Assembly: GCA_005116955.1 (NCBI GenBank)
Contig: SWDI01000001.1
Location: 479,508-543,507 of the forward strand
Source of the DNA: Nitrospira sp.
Lineage (GTDB): Bacteria > Nitrospirota > Nitrospiria > Nitrospirales > Nitrospiraceae
DNA: 64,000 bases
Direction of reading: 5' to 3'
The stretch's first letter is position 1. Every line of letters begins with the position of its first letter. The notes below the pieces were generated by a model that saw nothing but the letters and a program-made list of their open reading frames with translations, had not been told where the DNA came from and made no database searches. This document shows positions 53,443 to 61,032 of the stretch, piece after piece. A program made the position numbers and the translations under genes.

Positions 53443-53781
53443 ATGACACAACTCCAGACTCGACTTCGCGATGTATGTCGGCAGCTTGGGATACGCATAA
53501 TTGTTCCTTTCAAGCTTGAGTTGATTGGTGGCCATACAATTTTGGCCCAGGCACTCCTACCCCAACTTGGCTCAGCGCAGGGAATGATCATAGTAACTAG
53601 CATTTCAGATCTCTCCGGGAAAGAAAATGAGTTGGTTGAAATGGGGTTTGGTTATAGTGTTTTGGATGAGCCTTCTTCCGATATTGATTATCGGGTAGAC
53701 GGCTGCATAAGGATGTTTTCTGACTGGGGATGGGCTTCCGATGAAGCAAAACCTGATTGGTTGTTGGACCAAGAAGAGTAG
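53443..53781 (+). CDS. Small protein of unknown function, possible orphan immunity protein
   Basis: A 112-residue soluble, acidic protein (ends in Asp-Gln-Glu-Glu) starting at ATG 53443. No domain is recognised; strands such as 'IRIIVPFKLELIGGHTILAQ' and 'MIIVTSISDLSG' suggest a mixed alpha/beta fold. It lies between an inverted and a direct copy of the RAYT-tail repeat, just before an Rhs C-terminal toxin gene. Size, acidity and context resemble polymorphic-toxin immunity proteins, but that is inference. Confidence 0.6.
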   Translation: MTQLQTRLRDVCRQLGIRIIVPFKLELIGGHTILAQALLPQLGSAQGMIIVTSISDLSGKENELVEMGFGYSVLDEPSSDIDYRVDGCIRMFSDWGWASDEAKPDWLLDQEE

Positions 53782-53805
53782 AAAAACCAATAAGTGGAGA
53801 GAGAA

Positions 53806-53819
53806 AGAAAATAGGGACA
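53806..53819. repeat. 14-bp direct repeat, left copy (partial RAYT-tail repeat E)
   Basis: agaaaatagggaca, identical to 56176-56189. The two copies enclose precisely the Rhs C-terminal gene and its immunity candidate. Confidence 0.75.
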
Positions 53820-53832
53820 AGCTGAATTTCCG

Positions 53833-55713
53833 ATGAGAGCCGTAGCTGAACAAGAACCGATAGGTGCTGAGCAAATTGCAGATAGGTCTGCTTACATGCC
53901 TCACATTACCGATGCCCTCAGCGGCGTGACCGGCTTTACCTACGATCCCAATGGCAATCTGCTCACGCTGACCGATGCCAAGAATCAGATCACGACCTAC
54001 ACCTATGACAGCATGGATCGGCTGGCGACGCGGAAGGACGCGCTCAATCGAACGGAACATTACGGCTATGACCTCGCGGGCAATCTGAGCACCTTCACCG
54101 ATCGGAAGAATCAGATCACCACGTTCCAGTACGACCCGCTCGATCGGCGGACGAACACCAGCTATGCCGACAGTACCAATGTGACCGCCGTCTATGATGC
54201 GGTGGGGAACGTTATCAAACTGACCGACAGCGCTACCGGGGCCATCGATTGGACCTATGATGTGCTGGACCGCGTCATGCAGGAAGTCACCCCGCAGGGC
54301 ATCGTCCGCTATACCTATGACGCGATCAGTCAACGGCTCACCATGCGGGTCAATGCTCAGTCGCCGGTGACCTATCACTACGACGCGAACTCACAGCTTT
54401 CCCAAGTGGAGCAAGGGACCCTATCGGCCATCTTGACGCATGACGCGTTAGGCCAGCGCACCCAGTTGCAACGGTCCAACGGGGTCACGACGACGTACAA
54501 CTATGATCCCGCCTCACGTTTGTCAGGCATCACACACACCAAAGGCACCACTACTCTTGAACAGCTCACGCAGGGCTTCGATCCTGCGGACAACAAGACT
54601 CAGGCGACCCAGCTCATCCAGACTGCCACCGCCCTTCCACCCGCCGTCACGGCGGCCTACAACGCGGTGAATGCGCAGATCCAATTCAACAGTGGGACTC
54701 TGGGGTATGACCCGAACGGCAATCTGACGAACGACGGCACGACGACCTATGTGTGGGATGCGCGGGATCGGTTGATCGGCATCAGCGGAGGGACCAGCGC
54801 CACCTTTAGCTATGATGCGTTGGACCGCAGAATTGCGAAGACCATCAATGGGGCCACGACCAGCTATGTCTATGACGGAGCGGATATCGCCATAGAAGCG
54901 GGGGCCAGCAATGCCAGCTACCTGAGCACGCTGAACATCGACGAACCGATTGTTCGGCAGACCTCAACCGGCAACGAGTATTACCATACGAACGACCTGG
55001 GCTCGACCATTGCGCTCAGTAATGATGCGGGGACGGTCACCACGCAGTACACGCACAGTCCGTTTGGGTCCACCACCGTCACAGGGCCTTCGAGCAATCC
55101 TTTCCAATTCACCGGACGAGAGAACGATGGGAACGGTCTCTACTATTACCGGGCTCGATACTACAGTCCCTCACACAGCCGGTTCTTAAGCGAAGATCCG
55201 CTAGAGTTTGACGCGGGCGATCCGAATCTCTATGCCTACGTCTTTAACAACCCGACGAACTTCGTGGATCCGACCGGGGAGAAGATCAAAATCCCAGGGC
55301 CGATCAAGAACTGTCTCCTTGGGATGCTGAAGGCGGCAGGGGTCGATCTCGCCAAGCGGAAATCCGCGAGTGATCCAGCCACTCTGGCGCAGGGATGTGG
55401 GGGAGGAGGAGATGCTGGGAAGCAAGCAGCGAAAACTCTCCGAGGAGCCAACAACCCCAAAGTGAAAAAGGCCCTACAGCGAGGCCAGGCGGCGCATCAG
55501 AATCAGCAATACCCCCCTGGCTACAAGAAAGAAGTAGAGCTTCCATCAGGAAAACGTATGAACGCTTACAACCCTGACACGAAACATATTATCGAGTTAA
55601 AGCCAAACAATCCTGATGCCATTCGCAAAGGTCAAAAACAATTAGAGGAATACTGTGCTGAATGCGATAAGGTCTTCGGTCCTGGCCATACTGGGACAGT
55701 ACAAACCTATTGA
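53833..55713 (+). CDS. Orphan Rhs C-terminus with REase-fold toxin domain
   Basis: A 626-residue YD-repeat protein lacking a signal peptide and the N-terminal part of the Rhs shell; the first 30 residues look unrelated. YD repeats run to about residue 430 ('GFTYDPNGNLLTLTDAKNQI' and similar). The Rhs-associated core motif follows ('GLYYYRARYYSPSHSRFLSE', 'DPLEFDAGDPNLYAYVFNNP', then 'NFVDPTG'). The C-terminal variable part (about 480-626) ends with a PD-(D/E)xK nuclease-like motif: Asp582, Glu588 and Lys590 in 'NPDTKHIIELKPNNPDAIRK'. Where related toxins usually have Asp ('R-x-D-A/G'), this one has Asn577. It may be a silent toxin module or an altered enzyme. Confidence 0.8.
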   Translation: MRAVAEQEPIGAEQIADRSAYMPHITDALSGVTGFTYDPNGNLLTLTDAKNQITTYTYDSMDRLATRKDALNRTEHYGYDLAGNLSTFTDRKNQITTFQYDPLDRRTNTSYADSTNVTAVYDAVGNVIKLTDSATGAIDWTYDVLDRVMQEVTPQGIVRYTYDAISQRLTMRVNAQSPVTYHYDANSQLSQVEQGTLSAILTHDALGQRTQLQRSNGVTTTYNYDPASRLSGITHTKGTTTLEQLTQGFDPADNKTQATQLIQTATALPPAVTAAYNAVNAQIQFNSGTLGYDPNGNLTNDGTTTYVWDARDRLIGISGGTSATFSYDALDRRIAKTINGATTSYVYDGADIAIEAGASNASYLSTLNIDEPIVRQTSTGNEYYHTNDLGSTIALSNDAGTVTTQYTHSPFGSTTVTGPSSNPFQFTGRENDGNGLYYYRARYYSPSHSRFLSEDPLEFDAGDPNLYAYVFNNPTNFVDPTGEKIKIPGPIKNCLLGMLKAAGVDLAKRKSASDPATLAQGCGGGGDAGKQAAKTLRGANNPKVKKALQRGQAAHQNQQYPPGYKKEVELPSGKRMNAYNPDTKHIIELKPNNPDAIRKGQKQLEEYCAECDKVFGPGHTGTVQTY

Positions 55714-55731
55714 GAGAATGATGAGAGGGGA

Positions 55732-56172
55732 ATGACTAAGAAACAAAACACAGTTGTCTGGGAAGGGTGGTGCTCTGTTGATATTCCGAAGGACTGGACT
55801 TGGAGCGAAGATGCTGGCGTGATCAGTATTTTCAATGAAACGGAAGGGGTTGGTGTATTGCAGATATCTTTCGCAAGTAGACCTCAGCTCAGTATTCCAA
55901 CCAGTGAAGAGGCGGTAACGTTATCTCAATCCTTTGCGAAAAGCCAGAATTGGATGATAGATGCCAGCACGGTTAAGGTTACTCGATCTGAGAACTCACT
56001 TATCTCCGCTATGGTGTATTGCACATCGGATGAAGAGCCAACTCTGTGGAAAGTATGGCATATGGTCGAACGTTCACGAGTAGCTAGTATTACCTATAAT
56101 AGTGCGCAAGAGGACAAGGATATTGAGTCCGGCGCAGTGATCAGCATTCTCGGCTCATTTAAGTGGGACTGA
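55732..56172 (+). CDS. Probable immunity protein for the Rhs toxin
   Basis: A 146-residue soluble acidic protein starting 18 bases after the toxin gene. It has the layout of small Imm-type proteins: 'CSVDIPKDWTWSEDAGVISI', 'GVGVLQISFASRPQ', 'WHMVERSRVASITYN'. I do not recognise a specific Imm family with certainty. Position directly behind the toxin domain and inside the same repeat-bounded unit is the main evidence. Confidence 0.65.
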   Translation: MTKKQNTVVWEGWCSVDIPKDWTWSEDAGVISIFNETEGVGVLQISFASRPQLSIPTSEEAVTLSQSFAKSQNWMIDASTVKVTRSENSLISAMVYCTSDEEPTLWKVWHMVERSRVASITYNSAQEDKDIESGAVISILGSFKWD

Positions 56173-56175
56173 AAT

Positions 56176-56203
56176 AGAAAATAGGGACAGGTTACTTTTC
56201 TGG
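56176..56203. repeat. RAYT-tail repeat, copy B, with right copy of the 14-bp direct repeat
   Basis: Bases 56176-56189 (agaaaatagggaca) repeat 53806-53819. The sequence continues to 56203 with the rest of the RAYT tail repeat (one base different from copy A). It begins 4 bases after the immunity gene stop. Confidence 0.8.
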
Positions 56204-56310
56204 AGGTTTTTGTGGCCGCCCACGTGGGCGGAGGGTGGAGGTGAGGCCCAGCCGGGTGGCGATGCGCGCTTGCCAGTCCGGCAGTCCCGAACGAAAGAAA
56301 CGATAGGGTC
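56192..56310 (-). pseudogene. RAYT transposase C-terminal tail, second copy
   Basis: The minus-strand frame ending at 56192 reads 'RPYRFFRSGLPDWQARIATR' then 'LRPRGRPQKPPEK', the same C-terminal signature as the fragment at 13572. Only about 39 residues remain. Upstream in the same frame is unrelated sequence. Confidence 0.6.
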
Positions 56311-56369
56311 GGGAGTCTTTTCTGAGCAGACAGAACGAATGAGTTCTCATCCATGACGAAAGACCGGTG

Positions 56370-56812
56370 ATGAAGCCGATGATACTATCCAAACTGCTGA
56401 CGATCGTGACGTGCCTGCTGATACTCTGTGTGTCTGTGCCGACACCAACCATCGCCGATCAAGCCCAATACATCTACGACGACCTCGGCCGGCTCTCGCA
56501 AGTGATCGATGGGCAGGGGAATGTCGCGACGTATACATATGATGCCGTCGGCAATCTGCTGTCCATCACGCGCAACACGGGTGGCGTGGGCGCGCCGACG
56601 ATCACGGCTTTCACCCCGAATACCGGCAATGCGGGCGCCTCGGTCAACGTCTCCCTGACCGGCACGAATCTCACTGGTGCCTCGCTGGCCACCAGCAATC
56701 CCGGCATCCTCGTCCGGAATGTGGTGACCACACCGACTGCGATCACCGCCACGTTCCAAATTGGGTTTAGTGCTGCGACTGTGACCGTGACGACGACGAC
56801 TGAGGAGAAGAA
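56370..56812 (+). pseudogene. N-terminal stub of a secreted YD-repeat (Rhs-like) protein
   Basis: From ATG 56370 (or GTG 56367) the frame encodes a signal peptide ('LLTIVTCLLILCVSVPTPTI'), one or two YD repeats ('YIYDDLGRLSQVIDGQGN', 'ATYTYDAVGNLLSITRN') and an IPT/TIG-like domain ('APTITAFTPNTGNAGASVNV'). At about 56812 coding sense ends in RAYT-tail repeat C; the frame stops at 56879 after meaningless residues. This is the kind of N-terminus missing from the Rhs gene at 53833, but it lies downstream of it, so one rearrangement or two independent breakages are needed. Confidence 0.7.
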
Positions 56813-56813
56813 A

Positions 56814-56862
56814 AGGGGACAGGCTACTTTTCTGGCGATTTGCGGGGTCGCCCGCGCGGGAG
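56814..56862 (-). pseudogene. RAYT tail repeat C with last 12 codons of a transposase
   Basis: The repeat occupies 56814-56835. The minus strand reads 'PLPRGRPRKSPEK' into the stop at 56824-56826. It directly abuts the end of the DUF2442 gene, so the element was inserted or copied at that 3' end. Confidence 0.55.
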
Positions 56863-56875
56863 GGGCGTTGCTTGG

Positions 56876-57220
56876 TTAGTGGCGGCCATTCCTGACACGT
56901 CGAGTAGCGCTTCGTCCTCGGGTAGGCCTGCGAGCGAAGAGCCACTTCTTAAACGACGCTTGGCTTTCACCGGACGGTCTGCCTGCGAGGAGGCCTTCGA
57001 CGCTGATGTCCTCATCGAGTTTGTCCCAGTGAATCCCGTGCCCTCTGCCGATCAATCGCCAGTTTTTGCGTTCTACGGGTGTGGCATGAACCAGGCGAGG
57101 AAACCAAGCAAGTGGTACGGACAGGCTTCGTCCATCGCTCAACTCTACGGTGAGCGTGTCGTCAGTCACCGTCACTGTTTCGGCCACCGGCAATGAGATT
57201 TCAACCGCCGAAGTATTCAT
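56876..57220 (-). CDS. DUF2442-family protein, partner of DUF4160
   Basis: A 114-residue protein: 'LTVELSDGRSLSVPLAWFPR' and 'NWRLIGRGHGIHWDKLDEDI', then 'SVEGLLAGRPSGESQASFKK', all standard DUF2442. The last 15 or so residues (Arg-rich) look non-native and probably come from the adjoining repeat. It overlaps the DUF4160 gene by 20 bases. Such pairs are often annotated as toxin-antitoxin-like modules, but their biochemistry is not settled. Confidence 0.85.
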   Translation of the reverse strand: MNTSAVEISLPVAETVTVTDDTLTVELSDGRSLSVPLAWFPRLVHATPVERKNWRLIGRGHGIHWDKLDEDISVEGLLAGRPSGESQASFKKWLFARRPTRGRSATRRVRNGRH

Positions 57221-57437
57221 TCCATGCCTCCAGAAGGCGATCGTTATGCTCGGTCACGAGTTTATGAATGCGGACGATTTCCGGCCGTGAAAATCCTCCG
57301 CTTTCTTGCAACCGAATCGGATCAAGCCAAAACTTCGCCACCTTGTCTTCCCGTTCAATGTGTATGTGCGGTGGTTCTTCTCGATCACCCGCATAAAAGA
57401 AGAACCGATACGGGCCAGCCCTCAGAACTGTCGGCAT
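57201..57437 (-). CDS. DUF4160-family protein
   Basis: A 78-residue protein with the signature 'MPTVLRAGPYRFFFYAGDRE' and 'EPPHIHIEREDKVAKFWLDP', then 'ELVTEHNDRLLEAWNEYFGG'-like helix (here starting Lys-Leu-Val). ATG 57437 matches the family start; ten codons upstream look non-coding. It is the first gene of the DUF4160-DUF2442 pair. Confidence 0.85.
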   Translation of the reverse strand: MPTVLRAGPYRFFFYAGDREEPPHIHIEREDKVAKFWLDPIRLQESGGFSRPEIVRIHKLVTEHNDRLLEAWNEYFGG

Positions 57438-57591
57438 AAACGTGAACTCACACGCACATATTAGCACGTCTGCGCTCTCGAGCTGAAGCGAACTGCTGCT
57501 TCTCTGCGAACAGACTGGTTAGAGGTTGTGACTTCTGTGGCCTTCTTCAGATTTCCTTGTCCGATTCATCTCCCACTTTTAGAGTGGAGAC

Positions 57592-58341
57592 ATGATCGCA
57601 AGTGGAGCATCGATGGCGCACTGCCCGAAATGTCAGGCAGAACGGCTTGATGGAGCCGAGGAGTGTGCTCGATGCGGCATCATCTTCGCCAAGTACCGAC
57701 CAATGGTGAGAGCCCGTGTCTCCTCATCTTCACCGTCGAGCTTGCATTCTCAGTGGTTCCTGACGGCCAGACAATGGTTGATTGAATCGGACACGACGAC
57801 CGAGTCCATGACCTTCTATGGTCGCGCCGTTCTATTAGTGGTGATGGTCTGGTGGGGGTGGCAATTCATCACCACGCCCTTGGAAACGAATTACACCGGC
57901 GAGTCCTTTCTGCACTTGATCAATCTGCCCTTTCATGAAGCTGGACATGTGATCTTCATGCCGTTCGGTCGCTTCATGACGATTCTAGGAGGAACGCTTG
58001 GTCAAATTCTCATGCCGATGATTTGTCTCGGGACGTTCCTGATCAAAACTCGTGATCCGTTCGGCGCGGCAGTGGCTCTGTGGTGGACTGCGGAGAGCCT
58101 GATGGACATCGCCCCCTACATCAACGATGCGCGAGCACTCGACCTCATGCTTATCGGGGGAGTAACTGGAAAAGAAACCGACGGGCATGACTGGAACAAT
58201 ATTATGACAATGCTGGGCTTGTTGGAATGGGATCATCGGTTGGCGCATCTCACGTACAACGTCGGGATTCTCCTCATGCTTGGCTCCTTCCTCTGGGGAG
58301 GTGTCCTCTTGTTGAACCACTATCGCAGGCTCTCTCGATAA
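57592..58341 (+). CDS. Zinc-ribbon membrane protein with HEAGH metalloprotease-like motif
   Basis: A 249-residue protein. A zinc ribbon (Cys pairs CPKC and CARC at about 11-33) is followed by about five hydrophobic segments. 'LPFHEAGHVIFMPFG' carries HExxH in a membrane-adjacent helix, and 'WWTAESLMDIAPYINDARAL' gives a candidate third ligand Asp. It resembles an uncharacterised M50-like group. ATG 57592 has gtggag just upstream; ATG 57613 is an alternative that would begin just before the zinc ribbon. Substrate unknown. Confidence 0.78.
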   Translation: MIASGASMAHCPKCQAERLDGAEECARCGIIFAKYRPMVRARVSSSSPSSLHSQWFLTARQWLIESDTTTESMTFYGRAVLLVVMVWWGWQFITTPLETNYTGESFLHLINLPFHEAGHVIFMPFGRFMTILGGTLGQILMPMICLGTFLIKTRDPFGAAVALWWTAESLMDIAPYINDARALDLMLIGGVTGKETDGHDWNNIMTMLGLLEWDHRLAHLTYNVGILLMLGSFLWGGVLLLNHYRRLSR

Positions 58342-58455
58342 CAATCCCTCCTTGCGCGACCGTGGCAACTCTCATACGATGTCCGCCAGAATCGAGAGCT
58401 TCACGTGTGTCGACGTACAGCACATGGTCATGAAGTCGCCGGAGGAACCGCCATC

Positions 58456-59646
58456 ATGTCTCGTGTGAGCGTTGTATCGTGGTGCGGTTTCTTCGTGGCG
58501 TCGGTTCTTGTTTCGTCAGCGTTCGGTCAAGGCCGTAGTATTCAGCCATCTGCCGCTCCCACTTCTCAAGAGGCTGTGACATCCACTGGAGACTGGCACT
58601 ATGGCGGGTACGTGGATGTTGGGTATATCGGGAATTTCAACTTTCCCGATAACCAACTCTGGCGCAATCGCGCCACAGCCGCTCATCACAATCAGCTCTC
58701 TCCGAACATGGGGCTGGCCTATGTGCGGAAGGATTCCAGCGCCTTGTCACGTTGGGGCATGGAGCTTGGCTTCCAAGGGGGACGGGATACGGAAGAGTTC
58801 GCATTCTTGGTGGGGGAGAGACGAGTCGATGGGTCGGATGTGCTCCGACACATTCATCGCGCAAACATGTCGTACCTAGCCCCGGTCGGCAACGGGCTGA
58901 CGATCACCGCCGGTCTGTTCAACAGTCTGATGGGGTACGAGTCGCTCTATGCCAAAGACAACGCCAATTATACGAGATCGTGGATCGCGGACAACACGCC
59001 CTACATGATGTTTGGCGTGAATGCGCAGTATCCCCTCAACGACAATCTCACCGTCACCGCCTTCGTCGTGAATAGCTACTATCATCTGGCGCATCCGAAT
59101 GATCTCCCAAGCTATGGGGGGAGATGGGTTTGGAAGGCCATGCCACGGTTCACAGTGATGCAAACCTTCTACGCCGGACCAGATCAAACGGATACGTCTC
59201 TGGAGTTCTGGCGTCTGTATGGCAATCACATTCTGGAATGGAAAGGCGACGATGTGACGGTCGCGGCATCCTTTGATATTGGGACCGAAAGCATGGCCGG
59301 CCAGCCCGGTCGCCCACGAACCTTTGTCATGGGAGGCAACATGGTCGTCAGGTGGCATATCACCGGGCCTTGGTCCGTGACAGTGCGACCCGAGTTCTAC
59401 TGGGATCGGAACGGTCGGTGGACTGGTTCAGAGCAGTTCGTGAAGGCGATCACTTCTACCGTCGAGTACAAGGTCCCATATCAATGGACCAACATGGTGG
59501 TGCGAGCAGAACATCGGTACGATGACTCAACCGGGGTGGGAGGTGGGTTCTTCAAGAACGGCGGGATTCGTCCCGACGTCGTTGGCCTTGCGCGTGAGCA
59601 GCATCTGCTTTTGCTGGGAGTCCTTGTCAGCTTCGACTCACCGTGA
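58456..59646 (+). CDS. Outer-membrane beta-barrel porin (BBP2-like)
   Basis: A 396-residue protein with signal peptide ('VVSWCGFFVASVLVSSAFGQ') and a beta-barrel rich in alternating hydrophobic/aromatic strands ('DWHYGGYVDVGYIGNFNFPD', 'FYWDRNGRWTGSEQFVKAIT'), ending in an external-face strand 'HLLLLGVLVSFDSP'. This matches the putative beta-barrel porin-2/OmpL-like family. ATG 58456 has ggagga about 9 bases upstream. Substrate unknown. The 3' end overlaps by 9 bases with the convergent lipoprotein gene. Confidence 0.82.
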   Translation: MSRVSVVSWCGFFVASVLVSSAFGQGRSIQPSAAPTSQEAVTSTGDWHYGGYVDVGYIGNFNFPDNQLWRNRATAAHHNQLSPNMGLAYVRKDSSALSRWGMELGFQGGRDTEEFAFLVGERRVDGSDVLRHIHRANMSYLAPVGNGLTITAGLFNSLMGYESLYAKDNANYTRSWIADNTPYMMFGVNAQYPLNDNLTVTAFVVNSYYHLAHPNDLPSYGGRWVWKAMPRFTVMQTFYAGPDQTDTSLEFWRLYGNHILEWKGDDVTVAASFDIGTESMAGQPGRPRTFVMGGNMVVRWHITGPWSVTVRPEFYWDRNGRWTGSEQFVKAITSTVEYKVPYQWTNMVVRAEHRYDDSTGVGGGFFKNGGIRPDVVGLAREQHLLLLGVLVSFDSP

Positions 59647-60369
59647 GTGGGGGGCAGGAGGTGGGAGCTCCTGTATCCAGTGTGGGAACCGATCGACGAT
59701 GCGTTGGCCGAGTGCTTGGATGGCGTGTCTCTTCGCCTCTTGTAGCGCGGCGATATCTTCGACTAAGACGGCCGACCCGACCAGCTTCGATGTTCCTTCG
59801 ACTGTCTGCATCGGTGCGTGCCATTCAGAGCGCACAGCCCACAAGCCGCCGGTGATCATGACGAGCGCGTCGCTCTCAGTGCCGGGAGCGAGATAGGCGC
59901 CGAGTAAGGTCGGATACAACCAGGCAAAGCGGTTGTTGTATCGATCGACGGCCGCAACTCCGTCGACGATCAAGACCACATCTACTCCGTATCGAGCACC
60001 AGCCTGGCGAATTCCGTTGATATCTTCACCTCGCAGAGTGGCATCCATCAGCACAAATGCATCCTGGAGGACACGCGTATCTTGTAGTGGAGCCAGCTCG
60101 CGGAGTAGTTGGTCTCTATCCCTAGCTGGCCATTCCACCGCTCGGACGGACTGCCTGTGCGGAAAGTCGTGATGTACAAAAAAGACACCGAGCCGAAAGG
60201 GTGTGGAAAGGTGAACGGCCTGGCTCGCGAGGGGTTGACTCTCAGGGATTGGGGCAGGCTCGACATGAAGGACTTCGTTCATCACCATCCGATCGAACCC
60301 TTGGCTGCTCGCACAGCCGGTCGACAGTGCGAATATGAACGATGCCACAATTGTAAGTAGTTGAACCAT
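59638..60369 (-). CDS. Lipoprotein of unknown function
   Basis: A 243-residue protein. From ATG 60369 (or GTG 60372, with aaggag upstream) it has a lipoprotein signal ('LLTIVASFIFALSTGCASSQ', C19 lipidated). The mature part includes 'RLGVFFVHHDFPHRQSVRAV', 'YGVDVVLIVDGVAAVDRYNN' and 'HAIQALGQRIVDRFPHWI'. A Rossmann-like alternation of strands and helices is visible, but no family is certain. The frame extends to 60498 without support. Confidence 0.72.
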   Translation of the reverse strand: MVQLLTIVASFIFALSTGCASSQGFDRMVMNEVLHVEPAPIPESQPLASQAVHLSTPFRLGVFFVHHDFPHRQSVRAVEWPARDRDQLLRELAPLQDTRVLQDAFVLMDATLRGEDINGIRQAGARYGVDVVLIVDGVAAVDRYNNRFAWLYPTLLGAYLAPGTESDALVMITGGLWAVRSEWHAPMQTVEGTSKLVGSAVLVEDIAALQEAKRHAIQALGQRIVDRFPHWIQELPPPAPHSR

Positions 60370-60451
60370 CACTTCGTTTACTACTCCTTCGGCCGATTGA
60401 TTGAATTGGTTGAGTTGACGTGTATCGGTACCATGGCTGGCTGTAAGATGG

Positions 60452-60919
60452 TTACTCGACGATTGGAAGAATGCGATCGGCGACTGCCTGTACCACACGT
60501 TCTTGCTCGGTCACCGCTTTCAATCCTTTGAAACTGAGATAGTGCCCTCCGTGACTCGGTGCCTGAATCGTGGCGCTGACTTCGACACGATCTCCATCCT
60601 CGACTGCCGGATCGCGGACAACGGGTCTACCGCAAATGCCTAACACGGCCACCGGAATCGTCGCCGCATCGTCCTCAAGACGGAACAAGTATGCCCCATA
60701 ACAATTATCTCCATTGGCAATCGGGTAGGGCTCCAGGGGTTGCACATCCCGTGCGATGCCTCGCAAGGTGACATGCCGAAGGTGATAGTCTCGCGGTTCT
60801 TCGAGTATGGTTTGGATGCTGGTCGGTTCCTCTGCCCATACCGGTATTGGTGTGTCTGCTCCTAGAATTGTGAGCAGCGCAATGAGGAGAGGAGCGATGA
60901 TTCGTGCCGAAGTGGTCAT
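60452..60919 (-). CDS. Secreted OB-fold-like protein of unknown function
   Basis: A 155-residue protein with a signal peptide ('RIIAPLLIALLTILGADTPI') and a mature part of about 125 residues. 'HVTLRGIARDVQPLEPYPIA' and 'DGDRVEVSATIQAPS' resemble periplasmic OB-fold proteins; two Cys ('GDNCYGAYLF', 'VLGICGRPVV') may pair. ATG 60919 gives the clean signal peptide; the frame is open to 61027. It lies 82 bases upstream of the lipoprotein gene on the same strand. Confidence 0.72.
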   Translation of the reverse strand: MTTSARIIAPLLIALLTILGADTPIPVWAEEPTSIQTILEEPRDYHLRHVTLRGIARDVQPLEPYPIANGDNCYGAYLFRLEDDAATIPVAVLGICGRPVVRDPAVEDGDRVEVSATIQAPSHGGHYLSFKGLKAVTEQERVVQAVADRILPIVE

Positions 60920-61032
60920 GTTGGGTGAACGGCATTTTATCATCATTCTGAGTTTGGAATCCGAGGCTGCTTTCTCTTGCGAGACATGATCGCTATAATT
61001 CCCCGTCTTTTTGTCAAGGAGGAGCACTCGCT

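Noticed and set aside
53605-54378. 257-residue minus-strand frame
   Set aside because: Its apparent repeats (HxVIGxxR-like) are the reverse reading of YD repeats in the Rhs gene.
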